Source: Salvator merianae (lineage: Eukaryota; Chordata; Lepidosauria; Squamata; Teiidae). Taken from it: a stretch of DNA of 64,000 nucleotides. The notes below the pieces were generated by a model. It was not told where the DNA came from. It did not search any database and was given only the letters and a program-made list of their open reading frames with translations. This document shows positions 33,808 to 46,009 of this stretch, piece after piece; the stretch's first letter is position 1; each line of letters begins with the position of its first letter. Made by a program: the position numbers and the translations under genes. Where the stretch lies: the NCBI GenBank assembly GCA_003586115.2, contig QVOM02000113.1:129787-193786 (forward strand), written 5' to 3'.

Positions 33808-34930
33808 TTTGTCTTTTGCGTTCCATCTCTCCTAGGCTATTTTCAAACACTCAGCAGACAGCCATTTTGTTCAACTTTTCTTGTTTCTTTTTGGGATTTT
33901 TGTTTTATTTTATTTGTACTAGTTGTTGCTGTCTCTTGGATAACATCACAAACTGCCCTAGTCCATTCAGTTTGTTTTTCACCTCTACTGTTGGGGAGAT
34001 TGTACTTATTGTGTGTACTTTTCACTATCTAAAACAAAACAAAACAAAACTTGATTTTGATTTTTTTCAATTAGGAGTTCACAGTCATAACTGGTTATTT
34101 CCCCATCTTCATTTGTTGACTAGATAGAGCTCTTCTATCTTAAATTGCAACATATATAGTTGATTTGATTTTAGCATTCTCTATCTGACAATGTCCATGC
34201 ACAGCATTGTCTCATAGGCTGTTTAAAAGGGCTACAATCACTGAAATGTCTCATCAGAATTCTTACTTTGCTGCCTGCTTCATTGTGTATATCCAAACCA
34301 AACCTATCAATTGTTCCTGCTATTTCAGTCATCTCTTCTTGGTGTGACACTTCTTTTTTGTGCTGCATTAAACAGCTGCTGAAGATCCCTATGGAACTGC
34401 TTAATTTAAGCATCCTCAACACATGCAATTGGAGCATAGGCTTTGAACTCCATAAGATTACAAGAATATTATAGAATTGGATTGAAATTGTCCTGTCTTT
34501 TTTTTCAGTTATAACCAAACATCTTTATGTTGACAGAGTTACTTCATTTCTTTTGTAATTTTCCTGTCCACAGTAGAAGATCTGGTCAACATCTGGAGTG
34601 AAGTAGCCAATTCCAATCTATTTTGATTCACTGATCTGATCCCTAAAGTATTAAATTGACATCTCTGCTTTGATCACATCATGCTCCAATCCATGTTCCA
34701 ATAGCAAATAACTTCTGGTTTTCAGTTTTGATCCAAACATACAAAAAACTATGACACTACTTGTACTTGTTTCAAGCTTCCCAGTAACTCCATGGGTACC
34801 TCCTGATCTAGGATGCTCATTTTCTGGTGCCAACTTTATATTCCAACTGGGGTGGGTTGCTATTGACTTTTTCAGTGAATCATATTTAGTCTGATCTCTG
34901 CAGTGTGACCTGTCCATTTTCTGTAGTCCT

Positions 34931-36922
34931 CCATGTTAACTCACCAATTCATCAGGATGAACAAGAACTTCCACTACTTTTTGGTAATGATCCATGAAGG
35001 AACAAAACCTAAAGATTCTCTCAAATATACAGTTGTGCAGAGTGAAGGATTCAGTTCTTGGATTGAGAACAGTGTGATTAAACTTTATTTTTTTGTCTCC
35101 CTATCCCACCCCTTCAAAGAAACAGGCATAACCTTCTTTAGATTTTGTCCTGGTGATCACTTCTCTGGATTAGTACATCAACTCACACTGTTGGCCTAAG
35201 AATGATGCCTATTCAAAGCATCTCTATAAATAATTTCATCTTATGGCTTTCAAGTTTTAGACTTTGATAATAGTGCCTTTCAGAAGCATCTCAGCAGATC
35301 TTTCAGATGCACAGCTTTTGAGATTCTGTTAAGTGATTCATTTAAGGAGAAGAGAAGGAAGGAGAAATCAGACCTATGCTTAGGTAACAGAAAGAGATTT
35401 CTGCAAACCAAATGAGAAAGTAAAGGGAGGGAGGGAGGGAGGGGGGAATCAATAACGTCAAACTCTACTTAGCTTCTTCCTCTGTGGACTCTTTGAAGAA
35501 GATTTTTTTTTTTTTTTTTTTTTTTAAAGGAGGTCAGATCTGTATTTATGCAGCCCAAGCTAACATCTGCTACCCATTAGGTGTGACTTTTGCATTTCTG
35601 CCTAGATGTTCTGTCCCTCAGGCAATGCTAACAATATAACCAGAACACAGCACTGATGTACACATTCTACTGCAGACATGTACATTTTGTTTTGTGTGGG
35701 AATGTGGGGACAAGATGGAAAAAGAAGTGACAAATAGTACCTAAGGTATAATGGGTTCCAGCAGATTATGCTTTCAATATTCCAAACTCTCCTTCTGACT
35801 TCCCCACATACCTCTCCTTATGCTTCTATTCTCAGTGTCAGCCTTTACCAGTCTGCAGGTTTCTGAATTTCAGCAAAAGTTGGGAGAATTTGATACTTAA
35901 CAGAGATTCAAGAGTTGTCTTACATCACAACACTTAACACTAGCTTGCATTCTTTGGAATATTAATGAAATACGAATGTGGCACTCAGTGGCCACTCATA
36001 ATCTAGATATTTATTTTCTCATTTTTTTCCATTCTTTTCAAAATAATATGTAAAATCTCTATTTTTGTTCATAAATATAGTTTATGTTAATGGCCAGCCA
36101 GTATTTTTAATCCGACAGTGTACAATCCTCTAGTTCAATATTTTCACTCTAGCTTGCTTTATTTAGATCTTTCTGTATAGCCGGGCCTTATACTGGAATA
36201 TATTCCAGAATAGGGGCTTACTGTCCACAGTCTATGGTAGGCACTTAATACAAATACACAGCAAAAATTGTTGCTTGAATATTGATGTGTTCTAGGAACT
36301 CACTAAAATTTATAATTTATCCTTAGTATATTACACTCACATTCAGAGATCTTATACAAAGCTTTTATCAGTGTCAATTTTATTTAAAGCTAATACAGCT
36401 CTAACATGAGTGCCTTGTATCATTTCAGTAAATCCTTCTCCCATTTTTTTTAAAAAAATATTTCATTTCTTTTTTGCTTGAGAGAAAATTTGCTAACCAT
36501 GAGGAAGTAAAATTATTTGATGTATGCCTAGTCAAACACGGCCACTCCAAAGGGTAAGATGAACTATACACTATATCCTCTAACTTGTCAGCAAGCAGAG
36601 ATAGTTACAGGTTTTTGCAGCCAGACTTTTCTATTTCTATTCTGTAGTGTCATTTTTTTCATGAGCAAAGTCATATGTGCAAAGTCAACAAAGCAAAATA
36701 GTTCTGAAGGGAAGCAGTTTATGAAGCTTTATCTCTATAAATCTAAAACTAATAATGATAATAATGTCCTGGCATAGTATACTGTATTTATTATTAACAT
36801 TTTTTTTTTTCCTTCCAGGTGAACAGGACATGTCATATTTGTCCTGTATAACACTGTTTTCAAACATTCCTCTTTTTTTCCCTCTTGCTCCCTATCCCAA
36901 TTCTCTCTCTTTTTTTATCTGT
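34931..36922. other. No firmly recognised feature
   Basis: Unclassified AT-rich sequence apart from a (GGGA)n tract (about 35428-35445) and a 23-base T run (35503-35525). The T run could be the poly(A) tail of a minus-strand retroposed sequence lying at 35526 and above, but I see no matching target duplication. Confidence 0.4.
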
Positions 36923-37381
36923 GGGCCTTTCTGCAGGGACCCTTAATCTGGATTAAGGACCTGTGTAGTACTTATCTGGGTCTCCATATCCACATGGTAA
37001 AGAGACCGCACCCCCTGCTGGTCCCACTCTGTGTGCATGAGAGTGAGATACAGATTAAAGGAGTCCTAATCTGGATCTCTGGTACACTAGATTAATTTGG
37101 TCTACCAGGCAAAACAGTGGCCGGATTAACTGGGTCTACGAGACAGATCATGTTTGGGACTTTGGCAGGGTGCCTTTCAGCAGCCCACCATAGCCCACCA
37201 CTGAAAAGCATCCCCAGAGATTCCGAGGCAAGGAACAAAATTTTCTAACCTTCAGAGACATGGTTGCGTAGCTGTACTGTGGCCTAATCTGGATCAGCTC
37301 CTTCCTGTGATTCATATCAGTGGGCTGGACTAATTTGGAACCACTAATATGGTTTTCCTGCAGGTAAGTGCAGAAAGGGCC
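36923..37381. mobile_element. 459-bp MITE, TGT target duplication
   Basis: The left end is GGGCCTTTCTGCAGGGACC; the right end reverse-complements to GGGCCTTTCTGCACTTACC. TGT flanks both sides (36920-36922, 37382-37384). The interior repeats the word taatctggat in both orientations. No frame of note. Confidence 0.8.
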
Positions 37382-38327
37382 TGTGTTTCTGATTCTAAAT
37401 TAAGTTTTCTTCCTTTACATTGCACCATCAAACTACCCCTCCAAGAACTTCAGTCAGTTTGGACAACTAGCATTGATTAAATAGTTTGTTTCTTCTTTTC
37501 AGTTTCAGATCATTATGTTTACGCTGTATCTGTTTAAGTGCTGGGACTTATAAATAGATATCTTGTCTCAGGGAGCTGTTAAACTTATTATGTTACTCTA
37601 TCCCTGTCTCATTTCAGTAATGAATGGTTGACACACCTGATTAGAATAACCCAGCACTTCAAATAATAACTTAAAAGCCAGAGCTGAACAAATAGTTTAA
37701 AAAAGTGGTAGAAAGAAGTATATTTTTAATTATACCATGGGGGAAACAAACAAACAAATAAAAGATTGAAAGTATCTTGTTTCCTCTTAGAGACAGGAGA
37801 AAATATCTAGAGAGTGATAGAAAGGAATGTTTCCTGTTTCATAGCAAGGTTTTGGCCAAAGTAAGCACACTAGAAATTCCAATCAGCTAGAATGAAAACA
37901 ATACTGTAAAGTTTATTATGTATTGAAATAAAAAAGACAATTTGTGGTATTTGAAGGGACACACTGATTTTATGTTGAGCAGTCCATTAGGAACAAGTGA
38001 AAAATATAGCATAAGATATCTAAATATGAAAATATATTACTATTTAGACAAGAACCATTTTCAAAGGCCCTCAAAGTAAATTGCTGTGCATATGATGAGA
38101 ACAGTACCTAGTAAAACAAACATTGGGATTAATACCACTGGCAGTTCATAGAACGCTTCCATGTGGATAGTAATGAAGGTCAGCAGTTTTGTGGACCTAC
38201 ATTCTCCATCATTATCATCATCCTGATCCTCAGACTGCTGCTATTTCCTCGCAGGTCTGAGGCTTTTGTTGTGCTTATCTTGCCATGATTCAAACAAGTG
38301 AGTCTGGACCAGTGTGATCTGGACCAG
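37382..38327. other. No recognised feature
   Basis: AT-rich, no repeat family or frame recognised. Confidence 0.45.
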
Positions 38328-38721
38328 CACTATTTGCACATTGTTGCTGGTCCAGACCAGCCCTCACACCAGCCCCAAAGCTTGCATGAGCTTCAAGATA
38401 GGTTTCTGAGGATTCCTATGGTTAGGAACAAATGTTCCTAGCCTTGGAGCCCCCTGATGAACCCATTTTAGTGACACACTTTGGTGCTCTACTGAAATGG
38501 GTCCCTGGAGGTCCAAAAACAGGTGTGTTTTCTGTACACCTCTATGACCTGGATTACCTGATGTCAAGGACTGCCATTGATCCAGATCAGGGGCCTCCTC
38601 TGTATAATGTAGATGAAACATACCAGTGATGGGGGTGGGTCTTTCTAAGTCTATACTGTGTGGACAAAAGAGGCCTTGAAGTAGCCCATGTTCTGGATGT
38701 AAGGTAAGTGTAGAAAGACCC
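38328..38721. mobile_element. MITE, relative of 32485-32895
   Basis: The right end GGTAAGTGTAGAAAGACCC corresponds to the GGGTCTTTCTGCAC end. Shared interior blocks include cccaaagcttgcatgagctt, aggaacaaatgttcctagccttgga and gaaatgggtccct. The left end is degraded. Confidence 0.65.
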
Positions 38722-38978
38722 ATTGTCTGTGAGTATGTCACCATGTTTGTCTAAAGAATACATGCTGAAAAAGTTTTAAAAAACAAATAAAATTTCCAGT
38801 AGTTTCCATTGATCTGTATAGAATTCGATGTGCACAGATTTTTTCTTTCCATTTTAATCTGAATATAAGCAATGGGAACAAAAATGTTTTCACTAGTTAA
38901 CACGCAGGTTGCATCTACACATATGAAAAAAAAATAAATCTCAAAAGTGACTTAGAGATGGGAGCATGCAGACGATAA

Positions 38979-39440
38979 GGGCCTGTTCACACTTGCCAGG
39001 CTGGTATGGTATAGCAGTACCATATCAAGGCAGTAAGGATCAGGTGCAGCAGTGGCCACCTGCATTTTGTGTGTCAGAAAAGATCTGTGTCAGGGCAACA
39101 GTACTTGAAGTGCAGATGGTCAGGGCAGGGTAGGATGGATTGTCATGACAATGTTCACAGCAACATCTGATGCATACCTGAACACTGCCATGATGATCTG
39201 GATGCTGTGTGCAACTGCACATCTACAGTCATGCTACCATGGTCATGTACCACACTGCACCTGGAAGAAGTTGTGGAAGCTGCTGTTTTGAAAGCGATTT
39301 AGCCAATCAAGCTGTGGAGTGATGGCTGATTCTGGGACACCCTTTGGCAACTTCTGGAGTGTTGCTGTGGCTCTCCATTGTGGATAAACTTACCCAGTGA
39401 GCGGACCAGCACTTACTAAGAGGTAAGTGTGAACAGGTCC
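38979..39440. mobile_element. 462-bp MITE, GGGCCTGTTCACACTT ends
   Basis: The left end is GGGCCTGTTCACACTTGCC; the right end reverse-complements to GGACCTGTTCACACTTACC. TAA (38976-38978) and TAG (39441-39443) flank it, a 3-bp duplication with one change. The interior is tgtcatgac/accatggtcatg-type sequence without a frame. Confidence 0.75.
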
Positions 39441-39649
39441 TAGTATTCCCATTCCACATCTTATCCACATTAAAAGCCTTTGAAAATGATTTATTTTCTG
39501 GCTTTTAAGCTGGATTAGAGGTACATACTATGACCTCCAAGCTGCTTTCAACCAATGTCTATTTTACTGTGTGTAGATGCAGCCATGGTCACAATGTACT
39601 CATCTGTGCAATATTCAATTTAGATATCTGTTAGGATTTGGTCAAAACC

Positions 39650-40690
39650 AATGAGGCTTGCTAGTACTGACCATGGCAAGGTGTGGTCTGGAACAGTGAC
39701 ATCTACATGGTGCCACTGGTCCAGATCAGCCACCACACCATTCCCAAAACTCACATAATCTCAGGGTTGGCCTCCTTGGGCTCTGAAGAGGACTAGGAAT
39801 GAAAATTACTAGCCATGGAGTTCCCAGGAAGCTGATTTAGGCAGCACACTTTGGTGCACCATTGAACTGTGTCCCCTGGTAGTTTTGAAAATGGTGGTGT
39901 GCCTTCTGCACACCTCTATGATTTGGACTGGACCTTTGTCTGCACAGGAAGGAGCATAATTCAGATTAGGGAACACTTGATCTGGATTACCACTAGTCCT
40001 TGACACTGGGCCTAATTAGCCCATTCTAAGATGGAATAGATCCCATCATGCAGACACCATCTACACTATGGGGCCTGAAAAACTAACTCCAAACCAGCTA
40101 CTGGCATTCGCACATGCAAACGCCAGTACCCATGCCTGATGTGCGCTATGACAGCAGCTGGCAGGCGGCCAGCCACTGCCATGGCAACTGGCAGAAGTGC
40201 CACATGCATGCACTATGCAGATCACTGGAACAAGTTGTTCTCTCTACAGTCCACTGCAACTGCCTCTGAGGTGTCTGGATCAGTTTTTTAGCCTTACCTG
40301 CTATGAACAGCTTAAAAGCTGACTATAAGCTCTCCCATGATGGTGAGAATGAATCAGAAATGGTACATCTGCAAAACTTTCAGAGGACAAGTGCCTTTAG
40401 GTTCTGACCTTCAAGCCTGGAATGTTGAAACAGGAAGCATTGTCTCACCCTTGTACACTAGACTCAATGTTTCCTTGCCTAATTGCATGAGAGGTGGGTG
40501 GGATGTCCAATATCAGGATTTCCCACCAGAAATAGATAAGAAAGACTTGCCATTCACATTGCTGGAGAGGATGGACTAGGATGGGTCTGTTCAAGTAATT
40601 AGCATATGAGTGGCCGTAGACATCGCTGTTCATACTGCCAGGAATGGTCTTCAGAAACAATTCCTATAAGGTAAGTGTGAACCTAGCCTA
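39650..40690. mobile_element. Composite MITE sequence (two families)
   Basis: 39650-40008 is related to 38328-38721 (cccaaaactcacataatct, cactttggtgcaccattgaa). 40009-40230 is related to 2081-2300 (attagcccattctaagatgg, cactatggggcctgaaaa, ctggcattcgcacatgc). A right end GGTAAGTGTGAACCTAGCC at about 40670-40689 may close the second. The order suggests one MITE inserted next to or into another; boundaries are approximate. Confidence 0.5.
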
Positions 40691-40764
40691 ATTGTCTGCT
40701 GTCTTTTATAAATTCGTAATATTAGTAGTGGCTTATTCTTTGGCAATACTAGCCATTTCACAAA

Positions 40765-42217
40765 GATCGTGGTCACACCTTAACTGTAAAGCTGCTGCTT
40801 CAGCCCTTTTTGTGCTCTCAGATCCCACACCCCCAAATCCATTACTGTGTCTTTTGTGGACTATTGTGCTGGGAAAAGGATTATCCTTTAACCAGATTTT
40901 GACAGCTCTCGGGGCATTTCACCCCATTTTAATTTTTGAAGGTGTGATCTAAAGAAGGCTATTTGGGATGGGCAGAGGGACAGTTACATTTCCCTCTTGC
41001 CCAATGCAGGATCTTGTGGGTGTCCTAGAGGGGTGGTGCCATTGTTTCCCACCTGTTTCCAGTTTCCTCTCCTTGGCCCAGTCCTCTGTGTAATTTTGCA
41101 AGTGAGAAAAGCACAAATGTGGAGATAGAGAACAACTCTCCTCTCTTGCAACATTGTTGCCTTGTGCTTAAGTGAGATTGAAAATGGCATTGACGGATGG
41201 ACAGAAATGTGAGTTTTCAACCTCTCTCAAACATAAGACAACAGTGGGCATTTTTGCACTTACCAGAGTGGAATGGTTTAATTAGCAGGCTTCATGCTGG
41301 TCAAGATGGAGTCCATTGAGTGCTATATGCACTTGCCAGCAATGGAAATGACTCCAAGATGACCAGCAGAGGGAGCTGTGTGAATAGGAATCCACTAGGC
41401 AGGAAGTGAGGTCATGAATCATAGAGGCACAAATGCAAACATAAAGCTAGTAATCCAAAACATAGAGCTACTACTTCGAAGTTGGAGGAGCTCCTTTCAG
41501 AGCTGTCTTTGAAATGGCAGCCTGGGTGCGAAGCCAAAAGGGCAAACCAGGTTGTGAAGTGGTTGACAGCACTTGTGCGGCCTCACCAGCCCCTCCCCAC
41601 CACCATTTCGAACCAGGAAGCAGTGCGAACACACCTCCCCCCATTTGCACTTGATTGCGCAAGTCAGAATCAGGACAGCAAATTAGTTGTCCAGTCTTCC
41701 CCAGCTTCAGCTGAGTATCATGTGCACCTCGGTGCAAATTAGGACTGCTGGACTTGTTAGAGAGTGCAGCCGCTCTTGACTAGGGAGAGAACAAGAACAT
41801 TCTTCTTGCTAAGTGTGAAAACAGCCAGTGTTGCAGGAGCGGAGCTGCCTGTCTTACATTTGAACTTTTCTTACTTTGCAAAATTACACAAAATGGAGGT
41901 TTAATGGGGAAGAAGGAAAAACAGTAGAATGGGACAAGGAGGAGAAACTGGAAATGGGTGGGGGACAATGGCACCACTCCTCTAGGACACCTACAAGACC
42001 TTGTGTTGGGCAAGAAGGAAGTGGAACTGTTCCTTTGGTCACCCATACAACCTGCCTCATATAGCCTTCTTTTACTGGGGCTGAGGCTGGAGAGAGAAGC
42101 AAGAGGTCTCTGTGAGGATTATTTCATTAAAAATGTGACCAGTCATTTTATGATCTCAGTACACCCACACAACCTGAAATTGATATTTTTGCATATTTGA
42201 GGGGTGCGACCAGGCCC
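40765..42217. mobile_element. Larger inverted-repeat MITE containing another MITE
   Basis: The left end GATCGTGGTCACACCTTA and the right end (reverse complement GGGCCTGGTCGCACCCCTCA) share TGGTCRCACC. AAA flanks both (40762-40764, 42218-42220). Long inverted arms match, for example ggtgtcctagaggggtggtgccattg at 41016-41041 against its complement at about 41966-41991. The element at 41246-41826 sits between the arms, so it arrived later or forms the middle. Confidence 0.65.
41246..41826. mobile_element. 581-bp MITE nested in 40765-42217, AGT target duplication
   Basis: The left end is GGGCATTTTTGCACTTACC; the right end reverse-complements to GGCTGTTTTCACACTTAGC. AGT flanks both sides (41243-41245, 41827-41829). 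The interior block (gggtgcgaagcc, caccaccatttcgaa, caggttgg/caagtcagaat-like) is related to 33480-33690. Confidence 0.75.
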
Positions 42218-45200
42218 AAAATGTCAGCACTATCTGACAGGAAACTTTTTCAAACACACATTCAGTTTTGGGGGAAGAAAATGTAGGGAGAAGTTTTGCA
42301 GCAAATACCATGCGAATACAAGTGGAGTTTAGTGGGTATTTATTGTAAGCTTTGAAGTCAGGAAATGAATTTGCTGAGGTTTCCTGACTTCAAAGGCTGT
42401 CAACAAATTTAAGTATTTCTCTCCAAACCTTCACTACTGATTTTACAGGGGACAAAATGGAGTTCCCAAGGCTCACTCTTTAGTTCCTCAAGTTATGCTT
42501 TCTTTGATCCACACATCCTTATGTTTTTGCATTCCTGCTCTCGTTCATATGGATGGTAAGCTGTCTAAAACTGCATGTTAATTGATTTAAAGTAAAATTG
42601 AAGAAGGGATGATATATCATTTTTTCTCTCTCTCTCACTTCAGCTTTGTTAAACAAAGAATGTAATTGTATAAATAATATTCTTTCTCACTGGTACAATG
42701 GAAACCTGTTGGGGAGCACTGGCTATAAGCCAAACACACCAGCCCCATCCCATCTTAAGCACCCCAGAGGTTGTCTTACCCATAAGGAAGGGGAAAAATT
42801 ACTCTGAAGGAGGATAGTGCAAGTAAATGTTCCCCATCATCATGTGGAAACATAGAAGGGAGGTGTGCCTTACCCGTCCCTATGTATTTGTTGGGTAGTC
42901 CTCCAACAGACCAGAAGCCTTAGACAAAAGTTCTCCATAGAGAAGGAAACAAAGCAGCTGCAAGGGCGGATCCTTGTTGCAGAAGGGTAGCCATGGCAAG
43001 GTCACTACTTTGTGTCTGCTGCACTACCCCTTCTATGGCTTCTCCTGGAGTGTTCACTCTGAAGGATGTTTCAGTGTAGGTGTAGTTCTCCTGCAACATG
43101 CTGGTTTGAATATAATAAGAGGGATCCAATGCCACTTCATATCCACATAGCAACTACTTTTAATAAATGTATGAAGCAAAACAAAGAGAGGGGGCGATAG
43201 AAAAGTCAATAAAGAAAACTAGGCTGATACATTTCAAATCTTGCTTTTAAGTTATCACAAAGTGTTTGGTACAGATCTGAAATGTATAATTGAACAGATC
43301 GTGCAAAATTCCATTAGTGGTTAGGCACAGATGGCTCATAAAACTGACCACTGTAGAGCAGAATGTACATAAAAATAAAATTATACCACATTATGATCAA
43401 TAAGGAATTTATTCTGAGTGACAGGAAAACTTATGTACATATTATAGTGATAATTCCAGGCTGACTTCAGGATCTTCCTGCCAGAAAGCTGTGATGTGGA
43501 AAGGTGGAATCTCTGTCCAAGTCAGTTCTCTCTCTCTTTTTAGCCTATATATAAAACAGCTCAGTCACAAAATGACAAGGTTAAAACATCAACTATAATC
43601 TTGAAGTCATCAGATGAGGTTATCTAGAAAGTAATTTCTAACAGAAGGTGCACACCAAATCTTTTGATCAGCAAAGGAAATTAAAGTACAATGTAGTGCA
43701 TTGCAGTGCTGATGAAACCTTCCTCGCATCGTCTTGAATTTTCCACATCAAACTGAGCTTCTGTGATTTATTTTGGAACACCAGTAGAAAGTTAACTTAG
43801 GTTGCCTCCAGATAGCAAGAGGCATTGTGGGATCAAAAGAAGACCCTATGATTGCCTCTTGCTTCCCCTGGCAGTCATAATAAATAATCACATATTTAGT
43901 TCCCCTTACCTAGATGTCTGCCAGGAGCTTCTGAAATAAAGTCAAAACATACAACCATAACGTCAGTCAAGCACCCAACCCACTTTCTTTGTTGTTTTTT
44001 GCAATTTCACATTTCAACAGAGGCATACCAAAACAGAATAATAAATATTTTTGCAACATTTTATTGTCATGTTTTTGATGGCTTTGCTTTGTATTAGAAG
44101 ACACTGCTAGGCTTTCCTTCATCTGTAAATCTTTTGCATTTTTCATTCACTGCAGTGTTACTTTTGTCCTAATGCCAGTATCAGGAACTTCAACTTTCAC
44201 GAGACCCAAACGGGATGACCAATAGCTAGATATGATGGGATCTGTGGTCTAACAACATGTGGTTAGCCAATATTCCCATTTATGCCTGAATCCTATATTA
44301 GATGGGAGAAAAACAGATGAGCCAATATAATAATATTCTTGGCTCTGACCTGCATTCATATCTAATTACTATTCTTTTCATGCCGAAGCTGTTGTCTAGT
44401 CATTAATCATGTTTAGTTGCACCTGCAATTATTTTTTCATATCCTTAATATGCCAATTTTATTACAGTGACTGCTCTCAGGAGGTTTATAACAGTGATTA
44501 AAGCTCTGTTAATTGTTGCATGCATACCTGGATTACTTCAAAGTCTTCATGATCAGAGTGGATGGGAGTCAGCTAAAAGGCAAGGTTACTACAACTATTG
44601 AAAGTTTTGATTTATATTTATAGACATGTTTCCAGCTTAGTGCACAGGAGGCCTCTTTCTATAGTTCCCAAGATGGGACAACTGATGTTTTACACATTAA
44701 TACCTTTCATTCTAAATGCTACCAAATTAGTCTTGTATATGTAGATAAATATGTGGTGTAGGTGGTTGAAGTGGGAGGAAAGCAGCTCCCAAAATATGCT
44801 CTGTTATACCTGAATGCCTGATATTGTATATCACAATACTTTGTCTTTATCCTTTCACAAGCAGCAGGGAACATTAGAGCAGGCAAAATTATTAATTTGG
44901 TAAAACCATTGATCTCTAGTGAAAACAAAACACTTGTTGTCAAAGAAAAATAAATAATAGATACATGGATTAAAACAAACAATTGGATATCTTTATACTT
45001 CATGTGTTAACCTCCTCCCTTCAAAAATATCCTCAAACTATAGTCCAATCTACATAGTAAAAAGAGAGGTGCACTAGATTATGCTGGTCTGGGGAAGAAG
45101 CTTTCCCAGGCACTATCTCAGTGCAGGACATTTTGACTAATGTTTTTAAAATGGACAATTAACCAGCTTCAGCAAGTGTAAAACAGGCAGGAACAACTCA

Positions 45201-46009
45201 AAAAACAAAGATATTTCAATAAAAATAGCAATTTATTTATTAAAACACCAGGAAAAGCAGCAGCAGTATTTAAAACACAAGCAATATCAAAGAAAAGACA
45301 TTTGACAGTCAGCTAAACTTGTCAGTACAAGAATACAATCATAAAACTACAGTTGCAGGACTTTCTCCTACAGAGAGTGCTGAGATGACCTTACAAAGCA
45401 CACACAAAATCTTGACAGTTTTCACTGCACTTCTAGCAAGTGCTATTTTATGAATGAACAGTTTAAAAATGAATGGATTTTGACATGAATCTAAAAGAGG
45501 TTGTTGTGAAAGACTAGAATGGTGACTCTTAGAACTAATTCCTAACAAGAGACCCTAGACTAAAGGAGAAACACATGAGGTCTTTGACCACAAAGATAAT
45601 AGATTTCTGGTAAAGTATCTTCCAAATATCAGGGAAGTAAAGGACAGAGGTTGCAGAACTTGGTAAAAGCACTCATCTGCTAGATAGCAAATAGGTGTCC
45701 AAGTCCCAGAATCCAAGTTCCAAGTTCAGCAAAGTTGCTTCATACTGAAACAACAATCCTTTCCAGTGAATGGGAGAGATAGTGAAGTAATAAACAGGAA
45801 AGTTTAAATGTGATCACCAATAGATGGAAGTGATGGTTAAGGACACTATCTAACATGGAGGCCTAAAGCTTTCATAAGGGAAAAAAAAAACCCTAATAAA
45901 AAGGAAACTGAAAAGGAAAGTTAGAAAAGTTCAATCACACCAAAATGCATGGAAACTATTTACAAACACAATAATGAAGGCTCAATTAGAATACATACCT
46001 AAAAAAGGA
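42218..46009. other. No recognised feature over about 3.8 kb
   Basis: No recognised repeat and no convincing coding frame. Sequence is AT-rich and looks mostly single-copy. Confidence 0.4.

Larger units (their letters stand above)
30977..34930 (-). mobile_element. BovB (RTE) LINE, near full span, split by nested MITEs
   Basis: The 3' end at 30977-31040 reads (minus) GGTCAAAAAGAGTCAGACTTG and GACTGAGCAAC, the BovB 3' hallmark. Upstream are LELWC.RKLLRIPWTD (about 31245-31195), LKSLLFKIKEENAKVQ (31760-31715), ELPDVQAGFRKGKGTRD (about 32190-32135), the region KWERLEISGKNTW (33005-32965), REKCIQLNAKF (33160-33125) and the endonuclease block RFGLDIHNEAGSKV (34305-34260). These are in BovB order: endonuclease, linker, reverse transcriptase, C-terminus. 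Many stops and frameshifts. Insertions at 31286-31481, 32485-32895 and 33170-33807 split it; the segment at 31484-31700 is not clearly BovB. Confidence 0.8.

Noticed and set aside
33104..33850. Arginine/serine-rich frames across the CpG-rich block
   Set aside because: They cross the MITE-BovB junctions and reflect high GC in the MITE, not a gene; the CpG-rich patch is not a promoter island of a visible gene.
40337..40579. 80-residue frame with balanced composition
   Set aside because: It lies inside composite MITE sequence, has no motif and no splice context.
42920..43153. 77-residue minus frame resembling a short secreted or viral peptide
   Set aside because: No signal peptide, no cysteine pattern and no neighbours to support it.
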